A program made the position numbers and the translations under genes. The notes under the pieces were generated by a model. That model was given only the letters and a program-made list of their open reading frames with translations. It had not been told where the DNA came from and searched no databases. Shown in pieces: positions 26,220 through 34,798 of a stretch of DNA of 64,000 bases (its first letter is position 1; the number at the start of each line of letters is the position of its first letter). The stretch comes from Acidobacteriota bacterium (lineage in GTDB: Bacteria > Acidobacteriota > Terriglobia > UBA7540), in assembly GCA_021838785.1 (NCBI GenBank), contig JAKCCV010000009.1, forward strand, positions 1-64,000. The letters run 5' to 3'.

Positions 26220-27258
26220 AGGCTCTTTTCCATCGCTCGCGGATGGCCGCCAGCACCGAATCTACCGTCACGCCGCGGAGATAATCCCGGTGCTTATGGC
26301 GACGCGCCCCGTCGGTTGGCGGCGGGCCGGCGAGCGTGATGTCGTCAGGATGAAAAGGACCATTGCGCTCCACGGTATTTAGCGGATCGGCGGAATCAAA
26401 CAGCGCCACGATGGGCGTGCCGACGGCGGCCGCCAGATGCATGGGGCCGGTGTCGCCTCCAACGAACAACCTCCCGCGACGCGCCAGGGCGATGAATTGC
26501 CGAAGCGTACACGGGAAATATTCCGCCTGCGTGCCGGGCGCGGCAGCCAAGATTTGGTTGATCAGCGGAGCTTCGTCAGGCGAACCGGTCAAAAAGATTT
26601 TGACCGCTAGCTCCGCCTCCAAGCGTTGAATCAGACCGGCATAAGATTCCGGCGGCCAGCGCTTGGCCTTCCAACCTGCGCCGGGATGAAGAATCATAAA
26701 ACCGGAGGGGGGCACGTTCCCCGTTCGCTCTTCGATCCATCGCTCATCCTCTGCGGCTTGCGGCAAAGGAAACTCCCACCGCTCCATTTTCGCGCCCAAC
26801 CTTTCCGCGAGCGCCAAGTTGAGATCCACCACATGACGGCGACCGACCGGCGCCACCTGATCGGAATAAAAGAGCGCCGCTGCCGGCTCGCGTAGCCAGG
26901 CCTTGGCAAAACCAATCCTCACGCGCGTCGAGGCCAGCCGGGCGAGAAAGGCCGTTTTCATCAGACCCTGAAAATCGAGCACGGCGTCGTAAACAAACTC
27001 CTGGGTTTGCCGGACGGAGCGGATGAAGCCTATCACGTTTTGGCCCCACGCGGCTTCCTTCGACGGCTGGAGCGTCTGAAGCTCAATGCGACGCCGGACG
27101 TAGGGATTGCCGTCGAGAAGCTCGCCAAATCGGCGTTCGACGGCCCAATGAATTTCAGTTTCGGGAAAGCTTCGGCCCAAGGCGGCGACGGCCGGCAGCG
27201 TGTGGACGATATCGCCGATGGAGCTTAAGCGGAGGATTAACAGGCGGCGCAGGTTCAC
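26212..27258 (-). CDS. waaC: Lipopolysaccharide heptosyltransferase I (GT9)
   Basis: The 348-residue protein starts MNLRRLLILRLSSIGDIVHTLPA, the GT9 N-terminus with the S-x-x-G-D motif. The C-terminal half has HPGAGWKAKRWPPESYA and FVGGDTGPMHLAAAVGTPIVALF, the nucleotide-sugar binding and D-T-G-P-x-H signature of the family. It adds the first L,D-heptose to Kdo2-lipid A on the cytoplasmic face. Assignment to heptosyltransferase I rather than II follows similarity to the WaaC pattern and the presence of a WaaF-like gene at 28817; the split is moderately certain. Sits 15 nt after rfaE2. Confidence 0.85.
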   Translation of the reverse strand: MNLRRLLILRLSSIGDIVHTLPAVAALGRSFPETEIHWAVERRFGELLDGNPYVRRRIELQTLQPSKEAAWGQNVIGFIRSVRQTQEFVYDAVLDFQGLMKTAFLARLASTRVRIGFAKAWLREPAAALFYSDQVAPVGRRHVVDLNLALAERLGAKMERWEFPLPQAAEDERWIEERTGNVPPSGFMILHPGAGWKAKRWPPESYAGLIQRLEAELAVKIFLTGSPDEAPLINQILAAAPGTQAEYFPCTLRQFIALARRGRLFVGGDTGPMHLAAAVGTPIVALFDSADPLNTVERNGPFHPDDITLAGPPPTDGARRHKHRDYLRGVTVDSVLAAIRERWKRAYG

Positions 27259-27273
27259 GGTGGTTTTCAGAGG

Positions 27274-27759
27274 TCAGAGGTCCACGGTTTTTCGGGCGAT
27301 GCGGGCAATGAGATCCCGCGTGGAGTGCGATTTGGGATCGCCGACAATCATGGTCTTCCCGCCCCAGGCTTGGACAACTTCGCGCTCCGGGACACTCCCT
27401 TCGGAGTAGTCGGTTCCTTTACAGTGAATGTGGGGTCGCAGTTCGCGGAGCAAGGGTTCGGCCGTCAACTCCTCAAAAACGATGACATAAGACACGGAAC
27501 GAAGCGCGGCCACCAACTCGGCTCTCGCGGCGACCGGCAAAATTGGCCGACCCTCCCCTTTCAGTTGGCGCACGGCTGCATCGCCATTGACCCCGACCAC
27601 CAAAACGTCGCCCTGCCGGCGAGCGGCCTCGAGATAGCGGACGTGGCCCACGTGCAGCAGGTCAAAGCAACCGTTGGCAAAGACAATCTGGCGCCCTTCG
27701 CGTCGCAGGCGTTCTCCGAGGCTGCGCGCTTCCGCCCGCGGGATGATCTTGCCGCTCAT
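27274..27759 (-). CDS. rfaE2: D-glycero-beta-D-manno-heptose 1-phosphate adenylyltransferase (RfaE2)
   Basis: The 161-residue nucleotidyltransferase has the HIGH-type motif in [20 protein letters not shown] and the conserved [22 protein letters not shown]. It activates heptose-1-phosphate to ADP-heptose. In many bacteria it is fused to the kinase (HldE); here it is a separate gene whose start overlaps the kinase stop by 4 nt (ATGA), so stoichiometry is kept by translational coupling. Confidence 0.93.
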   Translation of the reverse strand: MSGKIIPRAEARSLGERLRREGRQIVFANGCFDLLHVGHVRYLEAARRQGDVLVVGVNGDAAVRQLKGEGRPILPVAARAELVAALRSVSYVIVFEELTAEPLLRELRPHIHCKGTDYSEGSVPEREVVQAWGGKTMIVGDPKSHSTRDLIARIARKTVDL

Positions 27760-28829
27760 GCGTTCTTCACCGCTTCCTTCAGTTCTTCCGCGGTGACGGT
27801 GGCCGTCCCGCGTTTCATGACGACGAGACCGGCGGCGCAGTTGGCGAGCATGGCGGCGCGGAGAAAATCGGCGCCCGCGGCCAGCGCGGCGGTAAACGCC
27901 GCAATGACGGTATCCCCGGCGCCCGTCACGTCCACCGCCTGATCCGAGCCGAAGATGGGAAGGAGGCGCGCGGCGCGGCGCGGCTCAAGAAGCATCATGC
28001 CATCGCGTCCGCGGGTCACCAGAAGCGCTTCGAAGCGTTGGCGGCGCAAAATCCTTCTTCCTAAAAGTTCAAGACGTTGCAGATCGTTGTCCACCGACCG
28101 ATGGGCCATCGCCTCAATTTCCGGCTCATTGGGCGTGGCGCCGGTCAACTCGCGGTAAGCTCCAAGGTCAAAGCGAGAATCCACGGTCACGGGCCGAGCT
28201 TGTCGGCGGGCCGAGCGGTGCAACCGCGCCGCCGCGGCCGGGCTCGCCGTGCCGTATCCGTAATCGGAAATCAGCGCCCCGGTGGCCGAGGAAGCCGCTT
28301 CAGCGGCAAGCCGAGCCAAGCGGCGTCGCACGGCGAGCGGCGGGAGCGTGGCCGGCTCATGGTCCAAGCGGACAATTTGTTGCCTCTGCCAGTGCGCCAG
28401 CCCCCCCAGAATACGCGACTTCGTGGGCGTGCGATAGCCCGGAACACGCAGCACCCGGCTTGTGGACATTCCCTTTTGTCGAAAATACCTCAACAGAGCG
28501 TCGCCGGGTTCGTCTTCCCCGACCAGCCCCACCACGAGCGTTTGAACGCCGAGATCCTTCAGGTTGTTGGCGGCATTGCCGCCGCCGCCGGGAACGATTT
28601 CCCGCTCCCGCTGCTTTAAGATCAGCACCGGGGCCTCGCGCGACACGCGCGCAATCTCGCCGTAAATGAATTCGTCGGCCACCAAGTCTCCGAACATGAC
28701 GATGCGCTGGCGAGCCAAGCGCTCGATCAGCGCCAGCAATTGAGCACGATTCTGCGCGTCTATTTGCACGGTCACCCCAGGGGCACGAGCAACGGTCGCG
28801 GCCCCATTTGGCGCGTTCAGCTTTCCCAC
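27756..28829 (-). CDS. rfaE1: D-glycero-beta-D-manno-heptose-7-phosphate kinase (RfaE1)
   Basis: PfkB-family kinase of about 357 residues: [21 protein letters not shown] near the start, [14 protein letters not shown], and the C-terminal [17 protein letters not shown] with the catalytic Asp and anion hole. It phosphorylates D-sedoheptulose-derived heptose-7-phosphate in the ADP-heptose pathway. GTG 28829 overlaps the end of waaF and is preferred to the more upstream start at 28913, which would add residues of Arg/Gly-rich shadow sequence; V47 (GTG 28775) is another possibility. Confidence 0.88.
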   Translation of the reverse strand: MGKLNAPNGAATVARAPGVTVQIDAQNRAQLLALIERLARQRIVMFGDLVADEFIYGEIARVSREAPVLILKQREREIVPGGGGNAANNLKDLGVQTLVVGLVGEDEPGDALLRYFRQKGMSTSRVLRVPGYRTPTKSRILGGLAHWQRQQIVRLDHEPATLPPLAVRRRLARLAAEAASSATGALISDYGYGTASPAAAARLHRSARRQARPVTVDSRFDLGAYRELTGATPNEPEIEAMAHRSVDNDLQRLELLGRRILRRQRFEALLVTRGRDGMMLLEPRRAARLLPIFGSDQAVDVTGAGDTVIAAFTAALAAGADFLRAAMLANCAAGLVVMKRGTATVTAEELKEAVKNA

Positions 28830-29908
28830 TCCCTGTGATGCGTGATCTGGAGTTCCTTGACAAGCTGGAGCGCGGCCCGATGCGCGCTCTCCACGGTCAA
28901 TCCGTTCATGCATCGAAAATCAATGGGGCAAACGCGGTGTCCGCACGGGCTGCACGCGACGTGATGTTGAAGCACGCGGGCGTGCGCGCCGAGCGGGCCG
29001 GTGGCGAAGGCATCGGTTGAGCCAAACAGCGCCACCACCGGCACCCCCAGCGCCGCCGCCAAGTGCATGGATCCCGAATCGTTGCTCATCAGCAGACTCA
29101 ACTGAGAAAGCAGCGCCATCCACTGGCGCAGCGACGTTTCTCCGGCCAGGATGATGGGGGTATGCCGCATCGCTTGGGCGATCGCTTCGGCGAGCGGACG
29201 CTCTGCCGGCAGGCCCAAGATGAGCACGTCGGCGTGGAGCGCTCCAATCAGGCGGTCCGCCAGGTCGGCAAAACGCGACGGCAGCCACCGCTTGGCCGGC
29301 CCGAAAGAAGCTCCGGGGCTTAAGCCCACGAGAAACCTCGGACCGCCAAGGCCCAGGCCCTTCAGATACCTTGCCGCCCAGTTTTTTTCACTCGGCCTTA
29401 GCGACAAGTGAATCTGCTCAATCAACGAGGGCTTCTCGGCAAGGCCGGCGCGGTAGAGCAGTTGCCAATAGTAATAGCTTTGATGGAGGTAATGCGTTGG
29501 CGGGGGGACGGGGATGGGATGCGTCAGCCAAAACCCACGACCGTCCGTGGCGTAGCCGACTCGAACCGGAATGCGCGCCCGGTACGCCATCCATGCGGCG
29601 TGGAAAGCGTTTTGGAACAGCACCGCCAAATCAAATTCCTCGGAACGAAGCTCCGCCGTTAACTTGCGGAAACCCTGCCAGCCGCGATGGTCCTTTTTGG
29701 GGTCGTAAACCTTCACCCGATGGAGAGCCGGATGCTGCCAATAGAGTTCGCTGACGGACGGCTTGGCCAGCACCACAATTTCGGCGGCGGGGAAGCGGCG
29801 GTGCAAGGCTTCGAGCGCGGGAAGGGAAAGCACGGCGTCGCCGACCCAATTGGTGGCCCGCACAAGAATCTTTCGCGGCGGCGGCAGTTGGTCGGCATGA
29901 AGGATCAC
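28817..29908 (-). CDS. waaF: Lipopolysaccharide heptosyltransferase II (GT9)
   Basis: The 363-residue protein shows the WaaF pattern: ILVRATNWVGDAVLSLPAL near the start (R-x-x-N-W-x-G-D), GFARYATDGRG-like segment, LSPGASFGPAKRWLPSRFA, and SNDSGSMHLAAALGVPVVALFGSTDAFATGP. A Cys-rich end (HHVACSPCGHRVCPIDFRCM) is also typical. It adds the second heptose of the inner core. It overlaps lpxK by 4 nt and is followed by rfaE1. Confidence 0.9.
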   Translation of the reverse strand: MILHADQLPPPRKILVRATNWVGDAVLSLPALEALHRRFPAAEIVVLAKPSVSELYWQHPALHRVKVYDPKKDHRGWQGFRKLTAELRSEEFDLAVLFQNAFHAAWMAYRARIPVRVGYATDGRGFWLTHPIPVPPPTHYLHQSYYYWQLLYRAGLAEKPSLIEQIHLSLRPSEKNWAARYLKGLGLGGPRFLVGLSPGASFGPAKRWLPSRFADLADRLIGALHADVLILGLPAERPLAEAIAQAMRHTPIILAGETSLRQWMALLSQLSLLMSNDSGSMHLAAALGVPVVALFGSTDAFATGPLGAHARVLQHHVACSPCGHRVCPIDFRCMNGLTVESAHRAALQLVKELQITHHREWES

Positions 29909-30954
29909 GCGTTTTTCTCCTCGCGGTGGTGTAGCGCGCGCCCCAGCATAGCCTCAAAAGCCGCGGCTTCGTTCACCTGAACGCGAATGGCGCACTCCAG
30001 AAGCGGCGGCGAGATGGCCGCCGCGAGGCCGCGCGGAAAGTTCATGCCGTCTTTTTCCGTCGTCAAGCAGGCTTCCGCCCCGCGCGCGCGGGCTTGCCGG
30101 GCCATCTCCATGAGTTCGCCGGGGGAATAACGATGATGGTCGGCAAATGCTTTTTCGCCGACCACGTTGAACCCCCAGCGCCGGACCGCTTGAAAAAAAC
30201 CCTGGGGATTGCCCAGGCCGGCGAAGACCATCACGGGTTTGTTCTGAAAACGGCAAGGCGCATGGAACTCTCCGGTCCGCATGTCCACCAGGTGCGTGAG
30301 TTCCGTTGTGGAGTGAAAAACAGGAGGGCGCGGATTCACGGCGCGAACCAACATTTCATTCGCCTGGGGATTCGCCAACTCCGCCCGGGTCAACATCAGG
30401 GCATCCGCTCGTCGCAGGGCAGCGAGCGGCTCACGCAGGCGTCCCGCTGGAACGAGCGCCTCTTCGGCCAAAGCTTGGGTGGAATCCAATAAGACCAAGT
30501 CGAGGTCACGGGCAAGCCGCCAGTGCTGAAAACCGTCATCCAGAATATGCACGTCCACTCCGAATCGCTTTTCGGCTTCCCGGCCGGCGCGACAGCGGTC
30601 GCGGGAAACCAGAATCGGGACCGTAGGCAGCTTCCGAGCCATCAGCGCCGGCTCATCGCCCACGTGGCGGGGGTCCACCGCTCGTGGCGCGCCCGGTTCG
30701 ATGACGAGCGGCACCTGAGTTGAGCGACCATAACCCCGCGTCAGAATGGCGGGTCGCAGCTCATTTTTGAGCAGCCATTCGGCAATGAAGATAACGACCG
30801 GGGTCTTTCCGGTTCCCCCCACGGTCAGGTTGCCCACGCTGATGACGGGTCGCTCGAGCCGCCCGGGCCGAATCCAGCCTCGGTGATAGAGCTGCTCCCG
30901 AATCTTGACCGCGCAGCCAAACCCGCGGGCGAGCGGCGTCAACCATCGGCGCAT
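29905..30954 (-). CDS. lpxK: Tetraacyldisaccharide 4'-kinase (LpxK)
   Basis: LpxK phosphorylates the 4' position of tetraacyldisaccharide-1-phosphate to give lipid IVA. About 349 residues; an amphipathic N-terminus leads into the P-loop SVGNLTVGGTGKTPV (39-53), then RGYGRSTQ and DDGFQHWRLARDLD with the catalytic Asp. ATG 30954 has AGGAG five nucleotides upstream; the longer frame (31038) lacks support. It is 13 nt from the waaA stop and its end overlaps waaF (ATGA), inside the LPS operon. Confidence 0.93.
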   Translation of the reverse strand: MRRWLTPLARGFGCAVKIREQLYHRGWIRPGRLERPVISVGNLTVGGTGKTPVVIFIAEWLLKNELRPAILTRGYGRSTQVPLVIEPGAPRAVDPRHVGDEPALMARKLPTVPILVSRDRCRAGREAEKRFGVDVHILDDGFQHWRLARDLDLVLLDSTQALAEEALVPAGRLREPLAALRRADALMLTRAELANPQANEMLVRAVNPRPPVFHSTTELTHLVDMRTGEFHAPCRFQNKPVMVFAGLGNPQGFFQAVRRWGFNVVGEKAFADHHRYSPGELMEMARQARARGAEACLTTEKDGMNFPRGLAAAISPPLLECAIRVQVNEAAAFEAMLGRALHHREEKNA

Positions 30955-30967
30955 GGAGGCTCCTGGG

Positions 30968-32299
30968 TCAGAAGGTTGGCCTCTCCAGCCAAGTCTTGAG
31001 CTGGCCAAGCGTCCGTGCCGTCGCGCCCCGCTGCTCATTCAACACCTGCCGGGCCCGCGCGCCGAGTTGGTCACGGGCTGAAGCGTCGCCGAGCAGATGC
31101 AGCAGAGTGGGCGCAACCGCCGCGCCGTCGGGCACCTGGAGAACGGCTCCCGCGCCGAGAAAGTGCGTCGCCACATCGCGGAAGTTTTCCATGTGGGGAC
31201 CGATCAAGATCGCCTTGCCAGCCAGCGCCGGCTCGATGAGGTTGTGGCCTCCAGTCGGCGCGAGTGTCCCCCCCATAAAAACCACATCGGCCAAATCGAA
31301 GCTGGCCGCCAATTCCCCCATCGTATCGAGCAACAGGGCTTCGGCAGATTCCAACGCGCTGCGCGACTCCTCGCCGGTTCCATCGAGCCGAGTCCGACGC
31401 ACGGTGCGCAGGCCCGAATCTTTCAGCAACTGCTCCACCTCGTCAAAACGCGACGGATGGCGCGGGGCCACCATCCATAAGGCCCGCGGAAATCGTTCCC
31501 GAACGGCGCGCGCAACCGGGAACAAGAGGCGCTCTTCGCCCGGCATGGTGCTGGCCGCCAACCACACCGGCGCACGGCGCATGTCCGCCAACCTTTGCTT
31601 GGTTTCTGCGACCCACGAGTTAGGGTTGGCAGGCTCAATGTCATACTTGAGGTTGCCCGTGACCGTAACTCTCTCCGGCGGGACGCCGATCTGGCGCAAT
31701 CGCTCGGCGTCGGCTTCCGATTGGGCGTAGAAATGGTCCACGTTTTGGAGAACTCGCCGCATGAAGGGTCGGGCGCGGCGGTAACGACGAAAGGAGCGGT
31801 CCGAAATCCGAGCATTCACGATAGCCACTCGGCATTGGGCCTGTTGGGCGGCTCGCAGAAGATTCGGCCAAATTTCTGTCTCCATGATGAGCAGCACCGC
31901 GGGGCGAATGATTTTCAGGGCGCGGCGCACCGTCCAGGCCCAGTCAAGCGGCAAATAGAAACGCGCGGCGACGTTCGGCAGTCGTTGCTCGCCCACTTTG
32001 CGGCCCGCCGGGGTCACGTGGCTGATGACGATGGGGCGGGCCGGATCAGCGCCGCTCAAGGCTTGAATCAACGGGACGGCGCTCAAGGTCTCGCCGACCG
32101 AAACGGCGTGGACCCAAATTCCTCCGGCCTGGAAGGAACGTCCGTCAAGCGGAAGAAAGCCCAGGCGCTCCCGCCAAGCGCCGCTTCCCAATTCGCCCCG
32201 ATGCCGCCAGAGATAGTACGGGGCCGTGACCAGCACCCCCGCGCTAAACAGTAAGCTGTAAAGCAGATACATGCCGGACCGAAGGGCGCGCGTTGCCAC
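30968..32299 (-). CDS. waaA: 3-deoxy-D-manno-octulosonic acid transferase (WaaA/KdtA)
   Basis: WaaA transfers Kdo from CMP-Kdo to lipid IVA. About 440 residues: an N-terminal membrane anchor (MYLLYSLLFSAGVLVTAP), the WVHAVSVGETLSAVPLI motif, METEIWPNLL, SEADAERLRQIGVPPERV and the CDP-binding GGTLAPTGGHNLIEPA. GTG 32299 lies 11 nt downstream of a good -10 box, so the message is nearly leaderless; ATG 32272 (nine codons later) is an alternative start and gives the usual N-terminus. First gene of the LPS operon. Confidence 0.93.
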   Translation of the reverse strand: MATRALRSGMYLLYSLLFSAGVLVTAPYYLWRHRGELGSGAWRERLGFLPLDGRSFQAGGIWVHAVSVGETLSAVPLIQALSGADPARPIVISHVTPAGRKVGEQRLPNVAARFYLPLDWAWTVRRALKIIRPAVLLIMETEIWPNLLRAAQQAQCRVAIVNARISDRSFRRYRRARPFMRRVLQNVDHFYAQSEADAERLRQIGVPPERVTVTGNLKYDIEPANPNSWVAETKQRLADMRRAPVWLAASTMPGEERLLFPVARAVRERFPRALWMVAPRHPSRFDEVEQLLKDSGLRTVRRTRLDGTGEESRSALESAEALLLDTMGELAASFDLADVVFMGGTLAPTGGHNLIEPALAGKAILIGPHMENFRDVATHFLGAGAVLQVPDGAAVAPTLLHLLGDASARDQLGARARQVLNEQRGATARTLGQLKTWLERPTF

Positions 32300-32310
32300 C
32301 TACCCAAACG

Positions 32311-32339
32311 ATTATAGGGGGAAACGTGCCATCCGGCAA
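32311..32339 (-). promoter_or_regulatory. Promoter of the LPS inner-core operon
   Basis: Minus strand: TTGCCG (32339-32334), 17 nt, TATAAT (32316-32311). The start site falls about 5 nt before the GTG of waaA. It is the only visible promoter for the eight genes on this strand. Confidence 0.65.
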
Positions 32340-32468
32340 CGACAGCAACCTTGAGCCGACGCGGGCGGGGCAAGGGAAGACCGTGCTTCGTGACGTTGCC
32401 GGCTCGGTGGCTGCGAAAACCCTCTCGTCCTCACGGGCTAAGACGAAGACTCCGTGCCTCCTGATGTC

Positions 32469-34586
32469 TTATGGCGAGGTGCTGCGCGTTTGTCCTTCCA
32501 GTTCGTTGGCCAGCGCATCGGCATGATAGACGTGGCGCAGAGCTTCAATGATGGCCGTCGTATCCACGGCAACGGCGCGGTTTTGCTTCTCATCATACAC
32601 AAAGTCGCCCGGCAGGCTCTCAATGTCCCCGTCAAAAATCAGTCCCACGAGATTGCCCCGCCGATTGATGACCGGCGAGCCGGAATTGCCGCCAATGATG
32701 TCGCAGGTGCTCACGAAGTCGTAAGGGGTTGAGAGTTTCAGGCTGTGTTTTGCCTGAAGAAATCGCTGCGGAAGGTTAAAGGGGTGCTTCAGTCCAAAGC
32801 TGTAGGCGCGGTCATAGAGGCCGTAGAAGGTGGTAAAGGGAGGGGCGATCGTGCCGTTCATGGGATAGCCTTTCACCGTCCCGTAGGCCAGGCGAAGGGT
32901 GAAGGTCGCATCCGGGTAAACGCTTTTCCCATACACGGCAAATCGAGCCTGGCCGAGCTTTTGTCCCGCGGCCCTCACAATGCTGTCCACGTGGTCGTCA
33001 TACCATTTTTGTTCTTGTAGAACGAAGGGCACCAGCCGACGAACGAGCACGATGAGCGGGTCTTTGGAGGCAGCGACGGCGGCCTCGCCGCCTGAAAGCA
33101 GAGATTTTCGGAAGGCCACGCTGGCGAGTTGGGTTCCTTGGATGGCGTGTTTTGCAGCCTCTTCGGGCGATTGGCCTTGGAGAGCCGCTCGGACAAAAGG
33201 ATCGTTGGGGCCAAGCTCGGCCAGCGATTCCGACAGCGTATCCGCCAACAGCGCCTCCTCCATTTTCGGATAAACGGGCGCCGGCGACAAAAGCCGGAAC
33301 CGCAGGGACGGAAGCTGGGCGTCATGAAAGCCGGGCAGCCGGTCGGCGTCCGGCTTGCGGATTTGTTGGACATACAAGGCGATGGTCAGGGCTTGCTCGG
33401 CCAAAGGTGAAAATTCCAAGGAGCGGAATCGAAGCTGTTTCAAATGGGTGGCATATTCCTTTTCGGCTTGCGCAATCTGGGCCCAAGCGTTTCCGTAGGC
33501 TGCCTCCCAGGCAGGATCGGCCGCTACGCGAGCCTTGAACGCCGCTTCCTGCCGCTCCTTGAGCGCCATCAACTCCGGGTCTTTTAATCCCGCCTCCATG
33601 CCGGTCAGCGCTTTAATAGAGTTGTCAATGAAAAAGATCATCTCGCTCGCCTCGCGGGCTTGCTCCGGACCCGCGGCGGAATAGTGTTCCAGCGCCGCTC
33701 GATAGCTTTTAAGCGATTTAAGGTCCAGCGGAAAGATTTGGTCGCGCAGCAACTTGAGTTGCGCCACCGTATCTTCGCGGTCCGTCCGGCCCGGATTGCC
33801 GGAGACAAAAACCAACTGGCCCGGCTGGGCGCCTCGGCGGCTCCAATGGAAGTAATCGGCGCTGCTATCCACCGGCTTGCCGTGCTCGTAGAGGCGGAAA
33901 ACGGCAAAGTCGAGGTCGTAACGCGGGTAGGTGAAGTTGTCCCAACTGCCGCCGAAAAAGGCAATCTGCTGGCCGGGATCGAACACCAAGCGAATGTCCG
34001 TATATTTTTTGTAGCGGTAGAGCCAGTATTCGCCTCCGTCGTAAAGCGTGACCACATCGGAGCGCAACCCCGTCGCTTTCAAACTTTGGCGCTCGATGGC
34101 GGCAATTTCAGCGCGCCGGGCTTGGAGGGCTTGCACATCGCTCATGCCCGGCTTGACGGCCCCCTGAACCTTCGCGGTCACATTCTCCATCGAAACCAAT
34201 TGGTCCACCTCCAAGCCCGGGCACTTCAACTCTTGAGCTTCGGTGGGTGCGTAAAACCCTTCCTGAACGTAGTTGTGCTGGGCCGTCGAAAGCTTCTGCA
34301 ACTCGCTCAGCGCAATATGGTGGTTGGTCAAGACCAGTCCGTGCGGGCTCACAAAGGAACCCGAGCCGCCATTATTAAAGCGCAGACTCGAAAGACGGAC
34401 ATGATTCAGCCAGGCCTGGGTCGGCACAAAATCATACCGGGCTTTCCATTGTTGGAGCGGCGGATTATCAAACGTCCACATCCCTTCAGCGGCCCATAGC
34501 CGGCTTCGCCACACGACCAGCCCGGCGCCCATGACGGCCAACAATCCGCCCAGGACCGCCCATCGTCGCCACCGATTCTTCTTCAT
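32469..34586 (-). CDS. S46-family serine dipeptidyl-peptidase (DPP7/DPP11 type), exported
   Basis: The product (705 residues) has an N-terminal membrane or signal segment (WAVLGGLLAVMGAGLVVW) and the S46 chymotrypsin-like fold: catalytic His in LVLTNHHIALSELQ (about 89-90), catalytic Ser about 635 in GGNSGSPV, and LIFDGDIESLPGDFVYD near the C-terminus. S46 peptidases release dipeptides from oligopeptides in the periplasm. The Gly in FDG, where DPP11 carries Arg, fits a preference for hydrophobic rather than acidic P1 residues (inferred from the P. gingivalis enzymes). ATG 34586 has GGGAGGTGA upstream; the track-like longer frame is not supported. It is divergent from the radical SAM gene. Confidence 0.92.
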   Translation of the reverse strand: MKKNRWRRWAVLGGLLAVMGAGLVVWRSRLWAAEGMWTFDNPPLQQWKARYDFVPTQAWLNHVRLSSLRFNNGGSGSFVSPHGLVLTNHHIALSELQKLSTAQHNYVQEGFYAPTEAQELKCPGLEVDQLVSMENVTAKVQGAVKPGMSDVQALQARRAEIAAIERQSLKATGLRSDVVTLYDGGEYWLYRYKKYTDIRLVFDPGQQIAFFGGSWDNFTYPRYDLDFAVFRLYEHGKPVDSSADYFHWSRRGAQPGQLVFVSGNPGRTDREDTVAQLKLLRDQIFPLDLKSLKSYRAALEHYSAAGPEQAREASEMIFFIDNSIKALTGMEAGLKDPELMALKERQEAAFKARVAADPAWEAAYGNAWAQIAQAEKEYATHLKQLRFRSLEFSPLAEQALTIALYVQQIRKPDADRLPGFHDAQLPSLRFRLLSPAPVYPKMEEALLADTLSESLAELGPNDPFVRAALQGQSPEEAAKHAIQGTQLASVAFRKSLLSGGEAAVAASKDPLIVLVRRLVPFVLQEQKWYDDHVDSIVRAAGQKLGQARFAVYGKSVYPDATFTLRLAYGTVKGYPMNGTIAPPFTTFYGLYDRAYSFGLKHPFNLPQRFLQAKHSLKLSTPYDFVSTCDIIGGNSGSPVINRRGNLVGLIFDGDIESLPGDFVYDEKQNRAVAVDTTAIIEALRHVYHADALANELEGQTRSTSP

Positions 34587-34759
34587 GCTCACCTCCCAAT
34601 ATCTTGGCATTTGCTCGACGTGCTCCATGAGCCTAGCGAGGCGGCTTTCCGTTGTCAATGACGGCAACACGCCTTTCTGCGACGGCGGTCGAGCTCGGAA
34701 GAGCTTCGCTTTGAGCTTAGCCCCAGAGACTCCTTTCGAGGGCCAAACCGCCGGTCTGT

Positions 34760-34765
34760 TATGAT
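34760..34765 (+). promoter_or_regulatory. Possible -10 box of the radical SAM/ATP-grasp operon
   Basis: TATGAT 34 nt before ATG 34799; the -35 region is weak. A GGAGG at 34779-34783 is the likely ribosome site, at an unusually long 15-nt spacing. Confidence 0.35.
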
Positions 34766-34798
34766 AGATAAACGAGTGGGAGGAAACGAACGCCTATC

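Noticed and set aside
30968-32299. Kdo transferase start at ATG 32272 as the annotated start
   Set aside because: Kept as an alternative: neither start has a good ribosome site, but GTG 32299 fits the leaderless-type spacing from the -10 box seen at two other genes.
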